DNA of 64,000 nucleotides from Loripinus fragilis (GCA_964019695.1 OZ026520.1:23822130-23886129); one strand, 5' to 3'; shown: positions 22,878 through 36,405, counted from the first letter of the stretch. Notes: generated by a model not told the origin, from the letters alone. Translations and numbers: made by a program.

Positions 22878-24811
22878 ATTTATCTAAATTTCGTTGAAAA
22901 GTGTCTAAATTCGTCTAAAAATGATTGATTTTTTTTCGTCTATTTATTTTGTCTAAATGTTGTTTACACACATATATATAATGGTACAGAAACACTACTG
23001 TATGCAAGATCTGTTTAAAAAAGTTGTTAAGGGTCATTTAAAAAATAATGAGGTATTTTTTTCAAACTGACCTGCACATAAATTGACAAGACTTGTTGAT
23101 GGTTAGTTTATGCCACACTATGTGTTATAAAAATGTTAAAGTTGCTTCCGAATTTCATACGAATACGTGCAATAGAACATTTTTAAGTAACAATCAGTAG
23201 CCAAAATGTCCCAAGTGTAACAAAAAAGCGTTCAATTATTCGAAAATTAGTCTAGGGATATGGATAAAGTTTTCTCAAATATTTTGTTACTTTAGATCCC
23301 TATCAGAAGGAAGAACCCATGGGAAAATGTGTCAGCCCAAAACACAAAACATTGGACTAAAGCCTTTTTAAATACTTACATGCAGTTCATCTATATTAGC
23401 TTTTTCTGACCCTAGTTGATAAATGTGATGTTGCAGTTCCCTAAACATCATGCCTATACTGTTGTATGTTAAGTTATGCTTAACAACTACCATTACATGT
23501 GCTTTACCCCAGAAATGTCCCAAGTGTGCGATTTTGACTTTGAATGCAAATATTATCCCCATATAGAGCTTGAATGTGTATTCTGCTTTTTAATGCATGA
23601 GACCAAGTGCCATGAAGTTAACTCAACCAAAAACATCCATGTTCAAAGGCCTTTGTGTCTTTTTAAGACCTAAAAATGTCTCGAAGATAACACCTTATTT
23701 TCACTGAAAACTTTTACATTATTTTGTTTCTTAAAACAGCAATTAAGAAAGCAACAATATGAAATACATTGCTAATTCCAAGTAAAGTATTTTAATTCTG
23801 ATTTTTTGTGGAAAGAGCATTATATTGGTGTTATTTTTTTTAAAAAAAATCTCTGAGATTATTTATCTTTCCACATAACAAATCATGCGTTTTTTAGAAA
23901 AATAAAGGGTTTACAGTCTAATAATGTATTCATTTATAATTTCAAAGACATATATTATGAAACAGAAAAAAAGAAACAAACATAAATGATAGTTTCTATA
24001 TTCTAATAGCCATCTTTTTACAGTGGTAAACTGAAGAAAATGGTGATACACCTGTGGTTATGAAATTTTTTACATCTAATTTGCTAAATTAATTATTTAG
24101 ATTACTGATTTAATAGAGACTTTATGAAAATCAAACAGTTCAAACACTTATGAGGAGCAGGTTTTGCTTATATTGGCCTTCACTATGTGCATTTACAGGA
24201 TGCTTGGCCTTAAAGGGTTTTATAGTTTATATCAGATGGTTGGTGACAATCTATCCACTCATTTATCTAAAATGTCTTGTGACATAATATATATCAAAGG
24301 TATAAATACTAAGTGACAACATGAGAAACATGTAAATATGTTTATCAGATTACCACAATCAACATTTGCATGGTAAGTAAAAATAGTAAGTGAGTATAAT
24401 CAGGAAATACCACAATCACAAACTGCAGACAACCCCGTGGCACCGCGATGAAGAGCCGCTCAACCATCACAAGACACCAGGAAGACAAATTAAGCAAAGC
24501 AATCAGCTCTCAAGCCTGATTACCCTTATTCCAGTACATTGCCAAACAAGGAAAACAGAAAATGATGCATTTCATCTGGATCTGCACTGTTCTCTATAAA
24601 AACAATAAATGGGGACAGAAAAGCATGCCAATTAATGGCATGCACATGTATATGCTTTGCAAATGTATTTAACAGTTTGATTTTTCTGAAAAGTAATAAA
24701 AGATATATACCTTTTTCATTAAAAGAATATCCACTTAATTCTTTTTTCACTATTCAAAATAATTGAACTTTTGTTAATATATTTTTCATAATGACAATCT
24801 CGATTTTTTAT
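22878..24811 (+). repeat. H repeat, middle part of the interrupted copy
   Basis: Collinear with 61058-62610 of the intact H copy. Shared blocks include gtgtctaaattcgtctaaaa, aatggtacagaaa, tgcaaatattatccccatat, ggccttaaagggttttatag and cacaatcaacatttgcatgg. It includes an extra ~400 bp (about 23700-24060) that the other copy lacks. A pair of small frames present in both copies (23476-23673 and 61756-62007) is treated as repeat sequence. Confidence 0.8.
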
Positions 24812-25292
24812 CAGAAATTTTAGCACACCTCGCCTATAGAGCGCATGGCGTAAAACGTAATATATCAAACAATAATTCAGTTTTGAAAGCGCGAGGAAAA
24901 CGCGCTAGCTGACGTAATTTTTTTTCTGCAAAATGACGTCATTCATGGCGTTAGACGGTGTTACGTCTTATTTACGGTTGAAAGACGTTACAAATACATG
25001 TAAACGTATGCGAAGCAGTCCAACTATTGATAGGAATTATTCAGTGCAATGGCGGAAAGTTAGAAGAAGCTGACGACTTCAAATGTGTTTTCATCGTTTA
25101 CTGAGTAGATCAGCTCCAGTGCGTGAATTGTTGAGTTACTAGTATAATTCACTGTTTGACGGTCAGTTGTACGAAGATGAATCAGTCGCGCTGCGCACTC
25201 GTGATTTGATCTTCTTTATAAATGACCTCCAAACAGTGAATTATAACACAACAATTCACTGCTAGAGCTGATCTATTTCTTAAATATAAAGT
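24812..25292. mobile_element. ~480-bp foldback element inserted in H
   Basis: Starts at agcacacctcgcctatagag. Its right third is a large imperfect palindrome: gatcagctcc...cactgtttgacggtcagttg against ...gacctccaaacagtg...gagctgatc (25108-25275). The intact H copy is continuous across this point (~62613), so the insertion is demonstrated. A second copy lies at 58755-59205. Confidence 0.8.
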
Positions 25293-25394
25293 CATCTCTG
25301 TATTATCCAATGCAGGGAGTTAATATAATTATCATGACAGGTTCGCGATCCAACTGCAGAAGATAAAACCACTGGCGAGTGTAACCATATTATA
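25293..25394 (+). repeat. H repeat, short piece of the interrupted copy
   Basis: Matches 62613-62710: tgtattatccaatgcaggga, ttatcatgacaggt and gataaaaccactggc. It stops at the left TIR of the 24.9 kb segment. Confidence 0.75.
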
Positions 25395-25577
25395 CCTCTA
25401 CAATATTAACCTGAACCTGACCTTTATGCATGAATACATTATTACATGATTTATATTGAATATGTATTTTTTCGTAAGAGTTCGTGTGTAATTGGTATTG
25501 TCTGCGCAATGACGGGAATAAACGTCTTGGTGTAATTGCTATAAAATCGGTCGATATCTCAATGAAGTTTTAATTTC

Positions 25578-25650
25578 CATCGTAGTCGAGTGGTAAGTCA
25601 ACTTATCTCCAGATACGTAAATTATGGGTTCGATTCCTGGCTGACCCCAC
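25578..25650 (+). other. tRNA-like sequence near left end of the 24.9 kb segment
   Basis: A-box-like cgtagtcgagtggtaagtc and B box tatgggttcgattcctgg with a mostly paired T stem, followed by poly-T (pol III terminator-like) at 25652-25657. The acceptor stem is not convincing. Confidence 0.55.
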
Positions 25651-25819
25651 TTTTTTAATCTCATTTTTTTCATGTAAAAGAAATGGTTATGAACACAATA
25701 ATTTGTAAGTTCACGCTTTCTTTGAAAATAATGACTGGCAACTTCTTGATGCTGGGAGTTAGAATTTGAGTTTGCGAATATGTCTTTTAAAACCCCTTGC
25801 TTTTGGCTCCAAAGTACAC

Positions 25820-26320
25820 TCACATGTCCAGCGCTTTCAATGTCAACGGTTGTTTGAATTTAAGCGCTGACCCATGTCTCTATCGTTCTTGATAATGACA
25901 TCAAAGGTCATGACCTTAGTTTACCAATCAACACTTGAAATCGTCTCTATGCCGAACATTCCGTAACACGATTTTCTATTGGCTGTATTTTCTCTGACGT
26001 AAAGTGTTACTAAAAACAGAGAAAACAAAAAGTGCGGACGCAGATGATGTACGATAGAACCGCGATAAAATTTGGATATAGGAGCAGAAAGTGTGATGTT
26101 TGTTTCAAGTTGACCTGGGTCAGGAAAATCGGTTGCCAGGGATTCAAGCATGGCACACGTGAATAGTTTATACATATTTTATTGCCACAAATTACAGCAA
26201 TGGGGTTGGGTCACAAGTTCTCGCAACATTAGTTACGACCCTCCCCCTACATATACAGATCAATCAAAGCATGTAAACATGGCTACAAAACATATTGCCA
26301 ACTATACAAAATCGTAAAGA
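25820..26320. other. no gene seen
   Basis: Open frames of up to 94 codons on the minus strand (25539-25823, 25921-26175) have no recognisable similarity; the first overlaps the tRNA-like sequence. Confidence 0.4.
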
Positions 26321-26321
26321 A

Positions 26322-26373
26322 TAAATAAATAAATATATAAATAAATAAATATAAATAAATAAATAAACATATA
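26322..26373. repeat. (AAAT)n microsatellite, imperfect
   Basis: Runs of aaataaat interrupted by atat, about 50 bp. Confidence 0.85.
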
Positions 26374-26767
26374 AATAACTGTCTATGAGTGCGTTTTGAG
26401 TGTAGGTTAGCATCATTCAGATTCTTAAAGGCAAAAAATATGTCTGTCAATCCTCGTGGATCGACATCCATGCCGCTTGTCTTTAATTATCTGATAAGTG
26501 TCTGATGTATTTATTTTTCCACACTCGTGAACATTTATTACAATGATCGAATACTCCATGTCAATGTTCATCCCGTTGTTGGGTCCACCAGTTCAAAAGA
26601 GCAGGCCTGCTCTACCGACATAGGGAAAATTGTGTATAGCAGAAAGTGAGTTAAATATGTTTAAATTTCCAAGTCAAAAAAACAAAAAAAAAAAAACAAA
26701 AAAAAACGTGAATATCTTCCGATATGCAAGATAATATCTATAGATTTACTGCTATGTAAAGTAAGTT

Positions 26768-26944
26768 AGGGTGCAAAGATCAGGAATCGATACAATCAAG
26801 TACCACACCTGACCCAAGATACCAATGGGAAAGTGACAAACTCACAGTAGACACCACAAACGAGAGCCAAGAGGTCAGCCCTTTCCCAGCAGGTGACCAC
26901 AAAGCACATATAAACAGACGCGCACAAAGACATAGAGTCCTGAG
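26768..26944 (+). repeat. D-family repeat, truncated
   Basis: Matches 45566-45740 and 55630-55800 from tgcaaagatcagga to aaacagacgcgcacaaa. The copy is cut off about 15 bp before the tetranucleotide satellite. Confidence 0.75.
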
Positions 26945-26960
26945 CAAGTTGTGGCGGCGC

Positions 26961-27312
<352 letters not shown>

Positions 27313-27494
27313 TGACATTATGCTACAGCTGTAAAATGACAATTTATTCACAAAAGATATAGGGCCCTAGTTTTTGTAAGGTTGACGGTTTGTTGACTAG
27401 AACAGGAGATTAGTTTATGGAATCTACTGTCGTGCCTATCGAAAGTGACAGTGACGGAATATTTTGTTTTCAATTGTTAAGTAAAACATTCAAG

Positions 27495-27770
27495 TGCGGA
27501 TCCAGAGGGGGGGCAGGGGGTCCGGAACCCCCCTGGAAAATGACAATATTGGTTTCTATAGGCAATAAGCAATTGGACCCCCCTGGAAAAAGTTAGACCC
27601 CCCTGGAAAATGTTGGATCCCCTCTGGAACCTTGGAAAATGATAGATTTCTTTGAAATTGCCCATTTGACTTCTGTAAAATAAGCTGAGAACTAAAAAAA
27701 ACCTGTTGTCAGAGGTTTTTTTGTCAAACTGACCTGGATCCCCCTGACGAAAATTCCTGGATACGCGCAT
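27495..27770. repeat. 'gcggatccag' interspersed repeat with internal units
   Basis: Begins tgcggatccagaggggg and ends tggatacgcgcatg. The interior has three units of acccccctggaaaa. Relatives are at 10396, 12520 and 14258. Confidence 0.65.
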
Positions 27771-27915
27771 GACATTAACTTCTACACTCCACTTGAGCTA
27801 ACGTGAATCCTGAGATCTCTTGTTTATTAATTCTATCCTGCGAACAGGATTAATTATAAACAAAACATGTCGTCAGTGTCACTCTTGGCTGGCTGGACAG
27901 TATCTACATTCAGAC

Positions 27916-28040
27916 TGCCCCGATAGCTCAGTTGGTAGAGCGTCCACTTTCGGAGCGGGAGGTCGTGGGTCCGAATTCCGACCGCGCCATACCAAAGGTG
28001 TAAAAAATGGTACTTGCAGCTCCCTTGCTGACTCGCAATA
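27916..28040 (+). repeat. tRNA-headed SINE, truncated
   Basis: The head is ccgatagctcagttggtaga (A box) and tcgtgggtccgaattccg (degenerate B box). The body is ataccaaaggtgtaaaaaat and ggtacttgcagctcccttgc, a SINE layout I recognise from other molluscs by memory. The 3' part is missing. Confidence 0.75.
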
Positions 28041-28100
28041 AAATCTCTACAGAGCTGATCTGTTTCAAATAAGCGGTGTTAAATAAAGCTTAGAGAACTA

Positions 28101-29015
28101 TACTCCTCAAAATAATTAAAGGACCAAGATTTTAGAATGCGAGTATAATTAGCTCAAACATTAAAATTCTGTAAAACTTGGCCCAAAGCTTTCTATTCTT
28201 TATGTTCATAAGTCAAGAATCATTATTACTGATTTCCATGCCTAATTCTACTATAACTGTGTCTCAAATGAACATACCCTCAAAAACACACTTTCAAAAA
28301 GCAGTGGGTGGGGTAAAGAAATTCTTCTGTGGTCATTTGAGTAGAACGAAAGTGACATCAAATTAAACTTTGTTTTAAACAGTTCAGCTTGCATGCAAAA
28401 CATTTCTTCAAACAGTTTCAATATACTGGGAAGCAAGCAATTTCATCTCTGACAATGGACTTTTGACATTGTTTTGTTTTCTGGAAACAATGGGTCTACT
28501 TGGCCATCAAGAATCAGATTTTCAATCGTCATGTTATGCCTTTCGATGTTCAAAAGATGTCCCGACGAATTGTTTAAAGATTGTCACATACAAACGCCAA
28601 AACCAGTTGTCTGAACCCAATAGTCTGGTCATTACGCCACAGCCAAAAGGGACAATTTTCTCTCACAAGAAGAGGTGGTGGTATCCACGGTATTAAAACA
28701 CCATACAATTTTGTGAAAACAGAGATTTCAGCATCTAAAAGCATTTCTCATTCATTTCATTCAGTTCTGTGGTCCATGGATCACATACAAAAAATTTCAT
28801 TCGAATGCATTTAGGTCAAGTTTTAAAATGACAAAAAATCCTTGTTAGTAACATTTTCTGTCATTTTCTTTTGCCGTTTCACTTGGCAATTTGGGAGTCA
28901 AAGGTGTCCGAAAAATTTAGGCTAGATCGTAAAATTGGTTTTCAAAATACGTTCTACACAAAATGCATCAATGTTGTAATTGATAGCATTGGTCCTTCAA
29001 TTATTTTGAGGAGTA
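28101..29015. mobile_element. Tc1/mariner-like TIR element, TA flanked
   Basis: 915 bp. The ends tactcctcaaaataattaaa and its reverse complement (28988-29015) match with one or two differences, and TA lies on both sides (28099-28100, 29016-29017). TIR sequence, TA target and size fit a non-autonomous or decayed Tc1/mariner element. Three overlapping ~75-codon frames inside do not show transposase motifs. Confidence 0.85.
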
Positions 29016-29019
29016 TATA

Positions 29020-30280
29020 TCTTTTACTTTAAGTAGTCCATGTATGCCCTCACATTCAGAAATGGTAAAGAAGATTTACGTTCTATCTCGGACCCAGTAT
29101 AAAATGTTCACTGGATCCGAGGTTCTATGTAGCATGTGTAGGATAACATTTCTTTTAACTATACTAACTGTACAAACTCGTCCCACCAGTTTTACTTATC
29201 TTTTATCTCAGCTAACCCCACTTCGCACTTGGTATATTGAATACCCTTTTTTAAGTCCTCAATAGAGGTTCAGGAGTATTGGAAGAAAGAGAAGCTGATA
29301 AATCAAGAGAAAGCTAAATTATTTAATGCATCCAAATTATCTCCTATTTCAACAAGTACTGGCTTATACAAAAAACTGTCATATCGCATTTCGGTCTTGC
29401 TAATGATTAATGAGAATAAATTCATTCAGATCAGGTTTTCTTGTACTTTTAAGTAGCTGTGTAGTTCAGATCCTATATTTTGCAGATTTCCACCCAACCC
29501 CTTATTCACTGACCCCTCCAAAAGTGGACAAAAGTCACAAAAATGGGACACAGAATGCTGCAATTGGCACCTTATCTCCCAAACCCATACCCCCATCTCC
29601 CCACTGTGTCTGTTGTATTCCTGCAAAAAACCAAAAACCTACTATGCAAAAAAGAAATTTAATTTCAATTTCTTCATTTTGTCAATATATGGGATGTAGT
29701 TATGAATTTGACTGGGTAAATATCATTTTAACGGTGATTTAAGGAACTTTATAAGTCATATTACATATTATTCCCTTATGAACTTATGTCCTACAGGACA
29801 AGTGCAATATTGAAATATTTTTATCCCCTTGTTGTATGCAAACAATAAAGGTGCAGACTAGCCTGCACATCTGCACAGTCTGATCAGCACCTTTGTTATT
29901 AGCTTTCTGGGAAGTTAATAAGCTACACTTTCTGTACCCAAACTTCAAGATTTTAGCTAGTCTCTGTAAAACCTAAAGACTGGTTTTCTCGCATTTAGAT
30001 GGACAGTCAATGAGATTACATCTGCACAGCAATGTCTTTCTTTAAATACGCATGAGTAGCTATTCAATACTGTTTAATTTCTGGTTTGGGTTTTAACCTT
30101 CATGAACATCCATATTATGTCACAATATGTGTGAACATCAGTTCCACAATCTCATCGGCTCACACTCGTTTCAATTTGTTTTTTTGCATGTGCCACATTT
30201 TTTAATAGCTGTGGTATAAACTTTGGTAATGTGTTGAACAGGCTCAGGCCTTTAGTTAAGAGTTTATACCAAAAAATAAT
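29020..30280. other. no gene seen
   Basis: Includes a 110-codon plus-strand frame (29410-29742) with no recognisable similarity, and at ~29850-29905 a 'gcagactagcctgcac...cagtctgatcag' motif related to the 41-42 kb array. Treated as non-coding. Confidence 0.4.
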
Positions 30281-30313
30281 TTTCTTATTTCTCAACCAAA
30301 ACATATATTGTGA

Positions 30314-30356
30314 GTACTCAAAAGAACCGTCTCATTGAGACCGTTCTTTTGAGCAC
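30314..30356. repeat. hairpin mini-element, copy 1
   Basis: gtactcaaaagaaccgtctc followed by its near-perfect reverse complement. Copies are at 39667-39705 and 41034-41070. Confidence 0.8.
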
Positions 30357-30389
30357 CCAAAACATTTGTTAAAATTGATAAGTTCTGTT

Positions 30390-30665
30390 GAACGGCAAAT
30401 TTCACATTTTGCAAATTTCGCACCATGTGAAGTACCAACAGTCACTTTTGGAAAATGTGAAATTTGCGTATGGTCAATTTCGATCATTTTGGGGGTGTAA
30501 CACCTGTGCTCAAATTTCACATCTTTCTCATTTTAATTGTGAAGAATTGGTACGTATTCGTGTCATCTGCGAAGGACTATTTCGATTTTTCTCAGATGTG
30601 AAGAATCGGTACTCAATTTTCACAAATGTGAAGAATGGGTACCATTTCTTCACACCTGTCTTCAG
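30390..30665. repeat. TGTGAAATT-rich minisatellite, left
   Basis: Repeated aaatttcacatttt and gtgaagaattggtac motifs in both orientations. A mirrored relative is at 37040-37250. Confidence 0.65.
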
Positions 30666-30809
30666 GCTAGGGGTCGCTCATTGAGAACGACTTTATATAA
30701 GAGTATATCAAAGCGAAGCTCCTCTCAAAGCCTAGCTATGATGTTTTATTAATTAGCAGTTCATTGTAAAGCTTTACATGGAAAAGTGTCCATTTATTAT
30801 GTTGACAAA

Positions 30810-31310
30810 AGGCACAGGATGTTGACACTCTGGGGGGGGGCATTTTTGGTCATGGTCATATTGTGAACAAAGATGGTAGAGGTTTACTAGCTGATGCTAC
30901 ATACCAAATATCAAGGCTCTAGAGTAAGTGAATTCAGCAAGAAGTGTTGTCTTTCTTACTAGGCCTTGCTATTTTAGAAATAAAATAAAGTGTCACCAAT
31001 ATTGACATAGAAAAATTGGTTACGCCACCTGGCGGTCATATTTTAAAACTGTCAAATAACTAGAATAACATTGGTAGAGGGATTTCCACAGACTATTTGT
31101 GCCTTATTCTTTTGAAATCTGACCAGAAGTTTTTGACAAGATTTTAGAGTGTTTCCTTTTGGTTGACAAGGCAACCAGATTTCTACATAAAGTTGAAATC
31201 TTTGGACAAGTTTGAAAGGGATCGATCAACCCAGTGAAGATTGGTGAGATTCCATCCACCATTCAAAGATATATGAAATTGTGAAATAGCTGAATCTATC
31301 TATCCTTTAG
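30810..31310 (+). repeat. E-interior fragment
   Basis: Contains ggtagaggtttactagctga, tgctacataccaaatatcaa and further E-like text; no E ends are seen. Confidence 0.55.
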
Positions 31311-31689
31311 CTATATACAAGCTTCACCCTGAGAAAATATTAATTTTGCATATGCCAAAAGGCGCAGATAAGCTCTGTAAATGCATAGCTGGATCAGGGC
31401 CTAGGTTTCTTTGCTACACTGATTGTAATTTTCCTGCACTGATTGAAAAATCTCCAAAGATTCTCAATCTAAACTTAAAAGACTAGTGTTTGTTTCTGTA
31501 TCAACATGGACAAATCTGGCGAATCTGGGGCATGAACTCCAAAGAAACGTTTGAAAGAACCCCAAAGAAACGCGACGCGGCTCATATAATTGATTTGCAG
31601 TCTTACTCCTGTCCCAGCTTTTTCAACTGTAAAACATACGGAATTTATCTGTAACCTACGGTGGTATGTTTAGGACATTCATTTAGAAA

Positions 31690-32150
31690 TAGATATTCCG
31701 TGTGCACAATTTAATAATCCATGCAAACGGAATAATTATCCATGCAAACGGAATAATAATTCGTGCAAACGGAATAATGTTCCATGTTAACGGAATAATG
31801 ATCCATGCAAACGGAATAATAATTCGTGCAAACAGAATAATAATCAATGCGAATGGAATAATAATTCGTTCAAATGGAATAATAATCCATGATAACAGAA
31901 TAATAATTCGTGCAAACGGAATAATAACTCGTGCAAACGGAATAATAATCCATGCTAACGGAATAATAATTCGTGCAAACGGAATATTATTCCGTGCATT
32001 CAAAATAAGATTCCGAGCTCACGGAATAATAATTCGTGCGCACGAATTAATAAATCATTAAAACGAAATAGAAATCTAAGAGCTCGATTTAATAATCTAT
32101 GAGCTCGAAATAATAATCCGTGAATAAGGGTTATTATTCTATGTGCACGA
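31690..32150. repeat. 21-bp minisatellite, left array
   Basis: About 20 units of a 21-bp motif such as cgtgcaaacggaataataat, decaying at the right. Because 21 is a multiple of 3 and the units lack stops, both strands show ~110-codon repetitive frames that are not genes. The array ends 6 bp before element 2 copy 2. Confidence 0.85.
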
Positions 32151-32259
32151 ATATACTATAGTGCCAACGAAGAGTGACAGTCACGTGATATTTTGTTTAC
32201 AATTGCTGAGTATAAAGTACAATGCTACCCATAAAATATTAACTTGTGTACTTCACGTT

Positions 32260-32324
32260 AGAAGATACTGTAGTGTAGCGGTTATGTCTACGGCGTTGGA
32301 CGCAGGCGTAACAGGATCGAACCT
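32260..32324 (+). other. tRNA-like sequence, arm of element 2 copy 2
   Basis: tagtgtagcggttatgtc (A box) and ggatcgaacct (B box). Diverged from 1052-1115 mainly at a few sites. Confidence 0.55.
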
Positions 32325-32763
32325 ATTTAGAGGTTGTTGTTTTTTTTCTTCATATTTTACTAGGCACAAAAGGAACAGGCGGCATTATTTCAGCTTACTG
32401 TAAATTCGGAAGTTTTCGCGAGGTTTTATCTTAGCGGAACTTCTCACATGCAAAATTTCGTGAAAATAAAATTGTCGTGAAATGGCGAAATAACTGTGTT
32501 GTTTACATGCCCTAGTCACAAATTTTGACGTTGCAAATATGTCCTTTAACGCTCATATTCGCGTGTATTTCCGAATTTACAGTAGCTTGTGTTGTTACAG
32601 AAGTTTTTATCTATGTACCTTATACATGTTAAAGGAATAAAAAATAAAAAAAATAATAAAAAAAAATAAAATAAAAAATAAGACATGAACAGAATAATAA
32701 AATCAGACCTACCCCCCCCATCCAACAAAATAGATTAAAAAAAAATGAATAAAAAAAAAGCAA

Positions 32764-32835
32764 CCAGTAAGATTCGAACCTAGAAAATGTTCTTTGTGGT
32801 TTAGTAATCCTCCTCGCTACCACTTGAGCTATCTC
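32764..32835 (-). other. tRNA-like sequence, arm of element 2 copy 2
   Basis: Reverse complement of 574-645 with few changes: tagctcaagtggtagcgagg and ggttcgaatctt. Confidence 0.6.
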
Positions 32836-32939
32836 GATTTTATAAATCAATTGTGTATTTATCCTATCATGAAAGGTAAGTCCCATAACTTTGTAAACAA
32901 AACATGACGTCACTTCAACTCTTGGCTGGCAGAATAATA

Positions 32940-34435
32940 CTTAAGGAATCTTCTAACGCATACAGTAAACAATTTACTACAAACGCTTAATAATGTTAAT
33001 AACATTCAATATTCTGTTGTCAAACAAAAATTCAATATTATTTTCATAATGTGTAAAAATTTCAAAACAATACCTTGGGTATTATGCAAAATACAGCTAA
33101 TTTAATCTGAAAGGGTCAAAATCGGAAGTCACGAAAATTGGGATTTAGGCTCAAGTCTGCATTTCAGTGAGGCAATTTTAATTTCATTTGGCATGCTGAA
33201 CAATGGAAAACGTCATTGTGTAATAAGAAATGCATGAAATTCACGGTGGTTTAGGCGTCAGACACAATGACGACCTTGGCAGAAAATTTTCATTGGTGGG
33301 TCACTGCCTGGTGTTTGTCTTTGGATGGACCCACTGTGGCTCAACTGGGGGAGGGCTTATTTTAGCTCTGACTGTCTGTGAGTTCAGAGCCATTTTCTTT
33401 GTTTCATCACAGTAATAATCTGATTGTTTCCCCGTGATGATACATTGGATAAGTAAGGAAGCCTCCACGCGAGCTTTACGTTTTTTTTGGTTTTGGCAAC
33501 AGCATAATCTAGGGCGAAGATTTGGTCAGTAAAATTAATTTAAGCCCCCAGTAACTTGGACTGAGCGTCCTAACGTGATGTGTATGTTGTTGTTGGTTAA
33601 TTATTATTGTTGCTTCTATTGTTTGTTTTATTTTTGTATTTGGTTCTTGTTTTGTTGTGCAGTACTTTGTGTCATTTCTAGTTTTGCAATCATCTCGCTT
33701 GGGAAGAGAGAGATGGTTGCTTAAAAATTGCTTTTAATGTCATGGGACTGTTAGTGCTATGTGTCTCTTCCTCGCAGTGCAATAGGTTGGACTGCAGTGT
33801 GTGATTCTGGTATTTCCTGGCCATATTCTACCTACTTTTTTCATGCGATTTTGAACAGGTGAAATATAAAAAAAAGTCCACACTGTAAGTATCACCAGCA
33901 GGACTCTGCTGCTAACTAGCAGAATAAATAGTTGACCATGGCTATCCTGCTCCCCTGATCTAAAGTCAATCAAGCACATATGCGTTGCGATTGTCAGGAA
34001 TAATTTAATTACTTGTGTGTGTGTGTGCATTGTCCGTTCACTTTTATAGATGTAGAAGATAGAAGTTGGATTTTTTTTTATTTTATGAATAATAGAATAG
34101 AGACTGACTTACCTTTGAAAATGATTCATGTCTCATTAATCCATGCTTCTAAATGGAATGCATTTTCTGTTTTCCGTATTGATTTGTTTGAAAAATAGTA
34201 AATTTGCGACTTTCGTTTTTTCAAGTTTTCAACTTAAACTTCAATATTTTAAATACTCTTAGACAGTTTTCTCTGAAAATAGCCATGCATTACCAAAAAA
34301 CACTGTTCTTATTTATTCCAAAGTATTTTTTAATTCGAAGTTCTAGTTTTCAAGAAAATGCCAAAACAAAAGTGTATGCGTTAGAAGATTCCTTAGGTGT
34401 AGAACAAAAGTTCTGCAAGTTGGATTTTAAATCTG
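32940..34435. other. no gene seen
   Basis: A short GT run at 34015-34027 and poly-T runs. Frames of 60-96 codons (33230-33415, 33740-34030 minus strand) have no recognisable similarity. Confidence 0.4.
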
Positions 34436-34436
34436 T

Positions 34437-36405
34437 TATAGCTCATCTGAGCATAGTGCTCAAAGTGAGCTACTGGGATCAGTCAATGTCTGTAGCTCAT
34501 CGAGTGTGTCGTCAACAGCTTGAAATTACAACTCCTCAGTATACCACTGGGCTAATTTTCACAGGAATATTCCTTCTACAAAAGTAAATTTAATCCGTTA
34601 ACATTTATAGGAAACTTTGAAAATATCCCCTGGAACCAATCGTCAGAATTGAATAAAATTTGGCAGGGATATTTCATAGATTACCCACTACAAAACAGAT
34701 AAAACAAACTTGGTCCCTCAAAAACATGGCAGCAAGGGGGCGTGACCTTTGGCAGATAAGGATCTCTAAAACCGCTCATCATTTGACAGAAATGGTGACA
34801 ACCTTCCACAATAAAAGCTATAACGAATTTGATCCGTTGTAAACATGGCAACATTTGTACCCAAATATAAGAGATGTTAAAGCTGCATAGTCTGTAACTT
34901 TTGGTCTTCTAATTTTGAAAATAATGTTTTTATTTTTCAAGAACACAGTAAAAATACTCAAATTCAGGTAAACATTTTACCATTTTCGTAAATCTTAACA
35001 AGTTATCACTATCAAAACAACTGCATTTATGTTAAAATTCAACGGTCTAGAATTATTGGAGGGACGCAAATAATTACCAACAAGAGAAAAATACACCTAT
35101 TTGGTAAGATAATTCACTTTTCCATGCAGTTTTCAGCTGTACTGAACATTTTTAGTGTGAAAACATAGCTTAATTCTACTTTTACAAATGATTTAAAAAG
35201 AAAATATTTTTTTTCGAAAAATGTTCATAGTTGCAGAGTATGCAGCTTTAAGCCTTTGTATACCCTTTGTATACCAGAGACCCCCAATTGGGTACTTTAT
35301 CGAACAGGGAAGACCCAGATGAAATGCCACACGATGTGTCATTTCATCCGGGTCTGCAATGTTTTTGTACGACATAATCCATATTCAGAGAACGGAAAGA
35401 AATTTTTTCGGACAAAATATAACATACAATGCAAAATATAAGTGTAACCTTACACCAATTTGGTGGTAAATTAATGGCCACCGATATTGGTGTTACCCTT
35501 CAACGGCTTTAAAAATATGTTCTGTTCAATTGTATTGATCCGGAGAATAACTACAACAATAACAGGTAGAAATGTTGGACTAAAGTTGTTTTAGTAGGAA
35601 ATTAAGTGTAAGTTTACGTTTACATCAAAAGGGATTGCAATTAGCTGCCACCTCTTTTGATATTAACTTGTAAGTGTTTGTATAGTGTGTGACCTTATAA
35701 TATGCATATACACAATGGACTATCTGCATGTATTTCATTGGTGTAAAAAGAGTTAAACATCTTCTTATCTGAAACCGTTGGTCTGAGGTGAACACAATTT
35801 AGCACAAAAAAGCTAAAATGTTTTTTCCTAATGTAAATATGCATTATGACTACCAGTGGGGCGTTGCTTATTCCGGCTAAGGAAACTTGAAAAAATATCC
35901 TCTGAAATGGTTAATTACCTGGGTCAATGGCGCACTTAAAACTCAAATATAAATGCTTACAATTCAGAGTGGAACAAAATTACAGAAAAACCGAACACTC
36001 CTCTCGAACGATACATCACCAACAGCAAATGAAAAAGAGCTCCTAGCAGTCGAAATTGACAGTGGCCGATCCGCGATATTAATAACTTAGCTCAAAGCCT
36101 AAACATTAAACTGGGCAATGCCATGTAGCATCGTGTATCGATTCCCGATCTTTATATTCTTCCTTACTTTGTCCAACTGGACTCCTGCAGGTCGTCATAT
36201 AACTCAAATCAATCAAATTGTTGATTAAAATTCCAAAACGTTTGGTAGAAATTGTTTCTTGGTGGCCTATAAACGAATGTGATCTGTCAAAAATACGTGT
36301 ATGTCAACAGAGGGCTTTGCCAGTTTCCAACAGATACATATATACGAGAAGACATAAACTCAGGTGAGCGATGCATGGCCATTTGGCTCGTTTGTTGTTA
36401 TATCA
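34437..36405 (+). repeat. E-family long repeat
   Basis: Starts ttatagctcatctgagcata...agtgagctac and ends ctcaggtgagcgatgcatgg, the E end pair. The interior contains a hairpin (35311-35357, gacccagatgaaatg / catttcatccgggtc), another (35441-35501, gtaaccttacaccaat / attggtgttac) and related units. A 127-codon frame (34204-34587) runs into its left end and is not supported. Confidence 0.6.

Larger units (their letters stand above)
32156..32937. mobile_element. tRNA-armed TIR element 2 (copy 2), inverted
   Basis: 782 bp, the reverse complement of 469-1221 with modest divergence, flanked by TA (32154-32155 and 32938-32939). Both tRNA-like arms (32260-32324 plus strand, 32764-32835 minus strand) and the nested actgtaaattcgga foldback (about 32396-32585) are retained, so tRNA-like sequences and element moved together. 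Several 60-95-codon frames are shared with copy 1 and show no protein similarity. Confidence 0.9.

Noticed and set aside
29410..29742. 110-codon open frame
   Set aside because: No recognisable similarity and no codon or splice support; an overlapping frame exists on the other strand.
31683..32061. Long repetitive frames on both strands
   Set aside because: The 21-bp minisatellite lacks stops in these frames; low-complexity heptapeptides on both strands argue against a gene.
34204..34587. 127-codon open frame
   Set aside because: Its second half is the start of an E-family repeat and no domain or splice context is visible.
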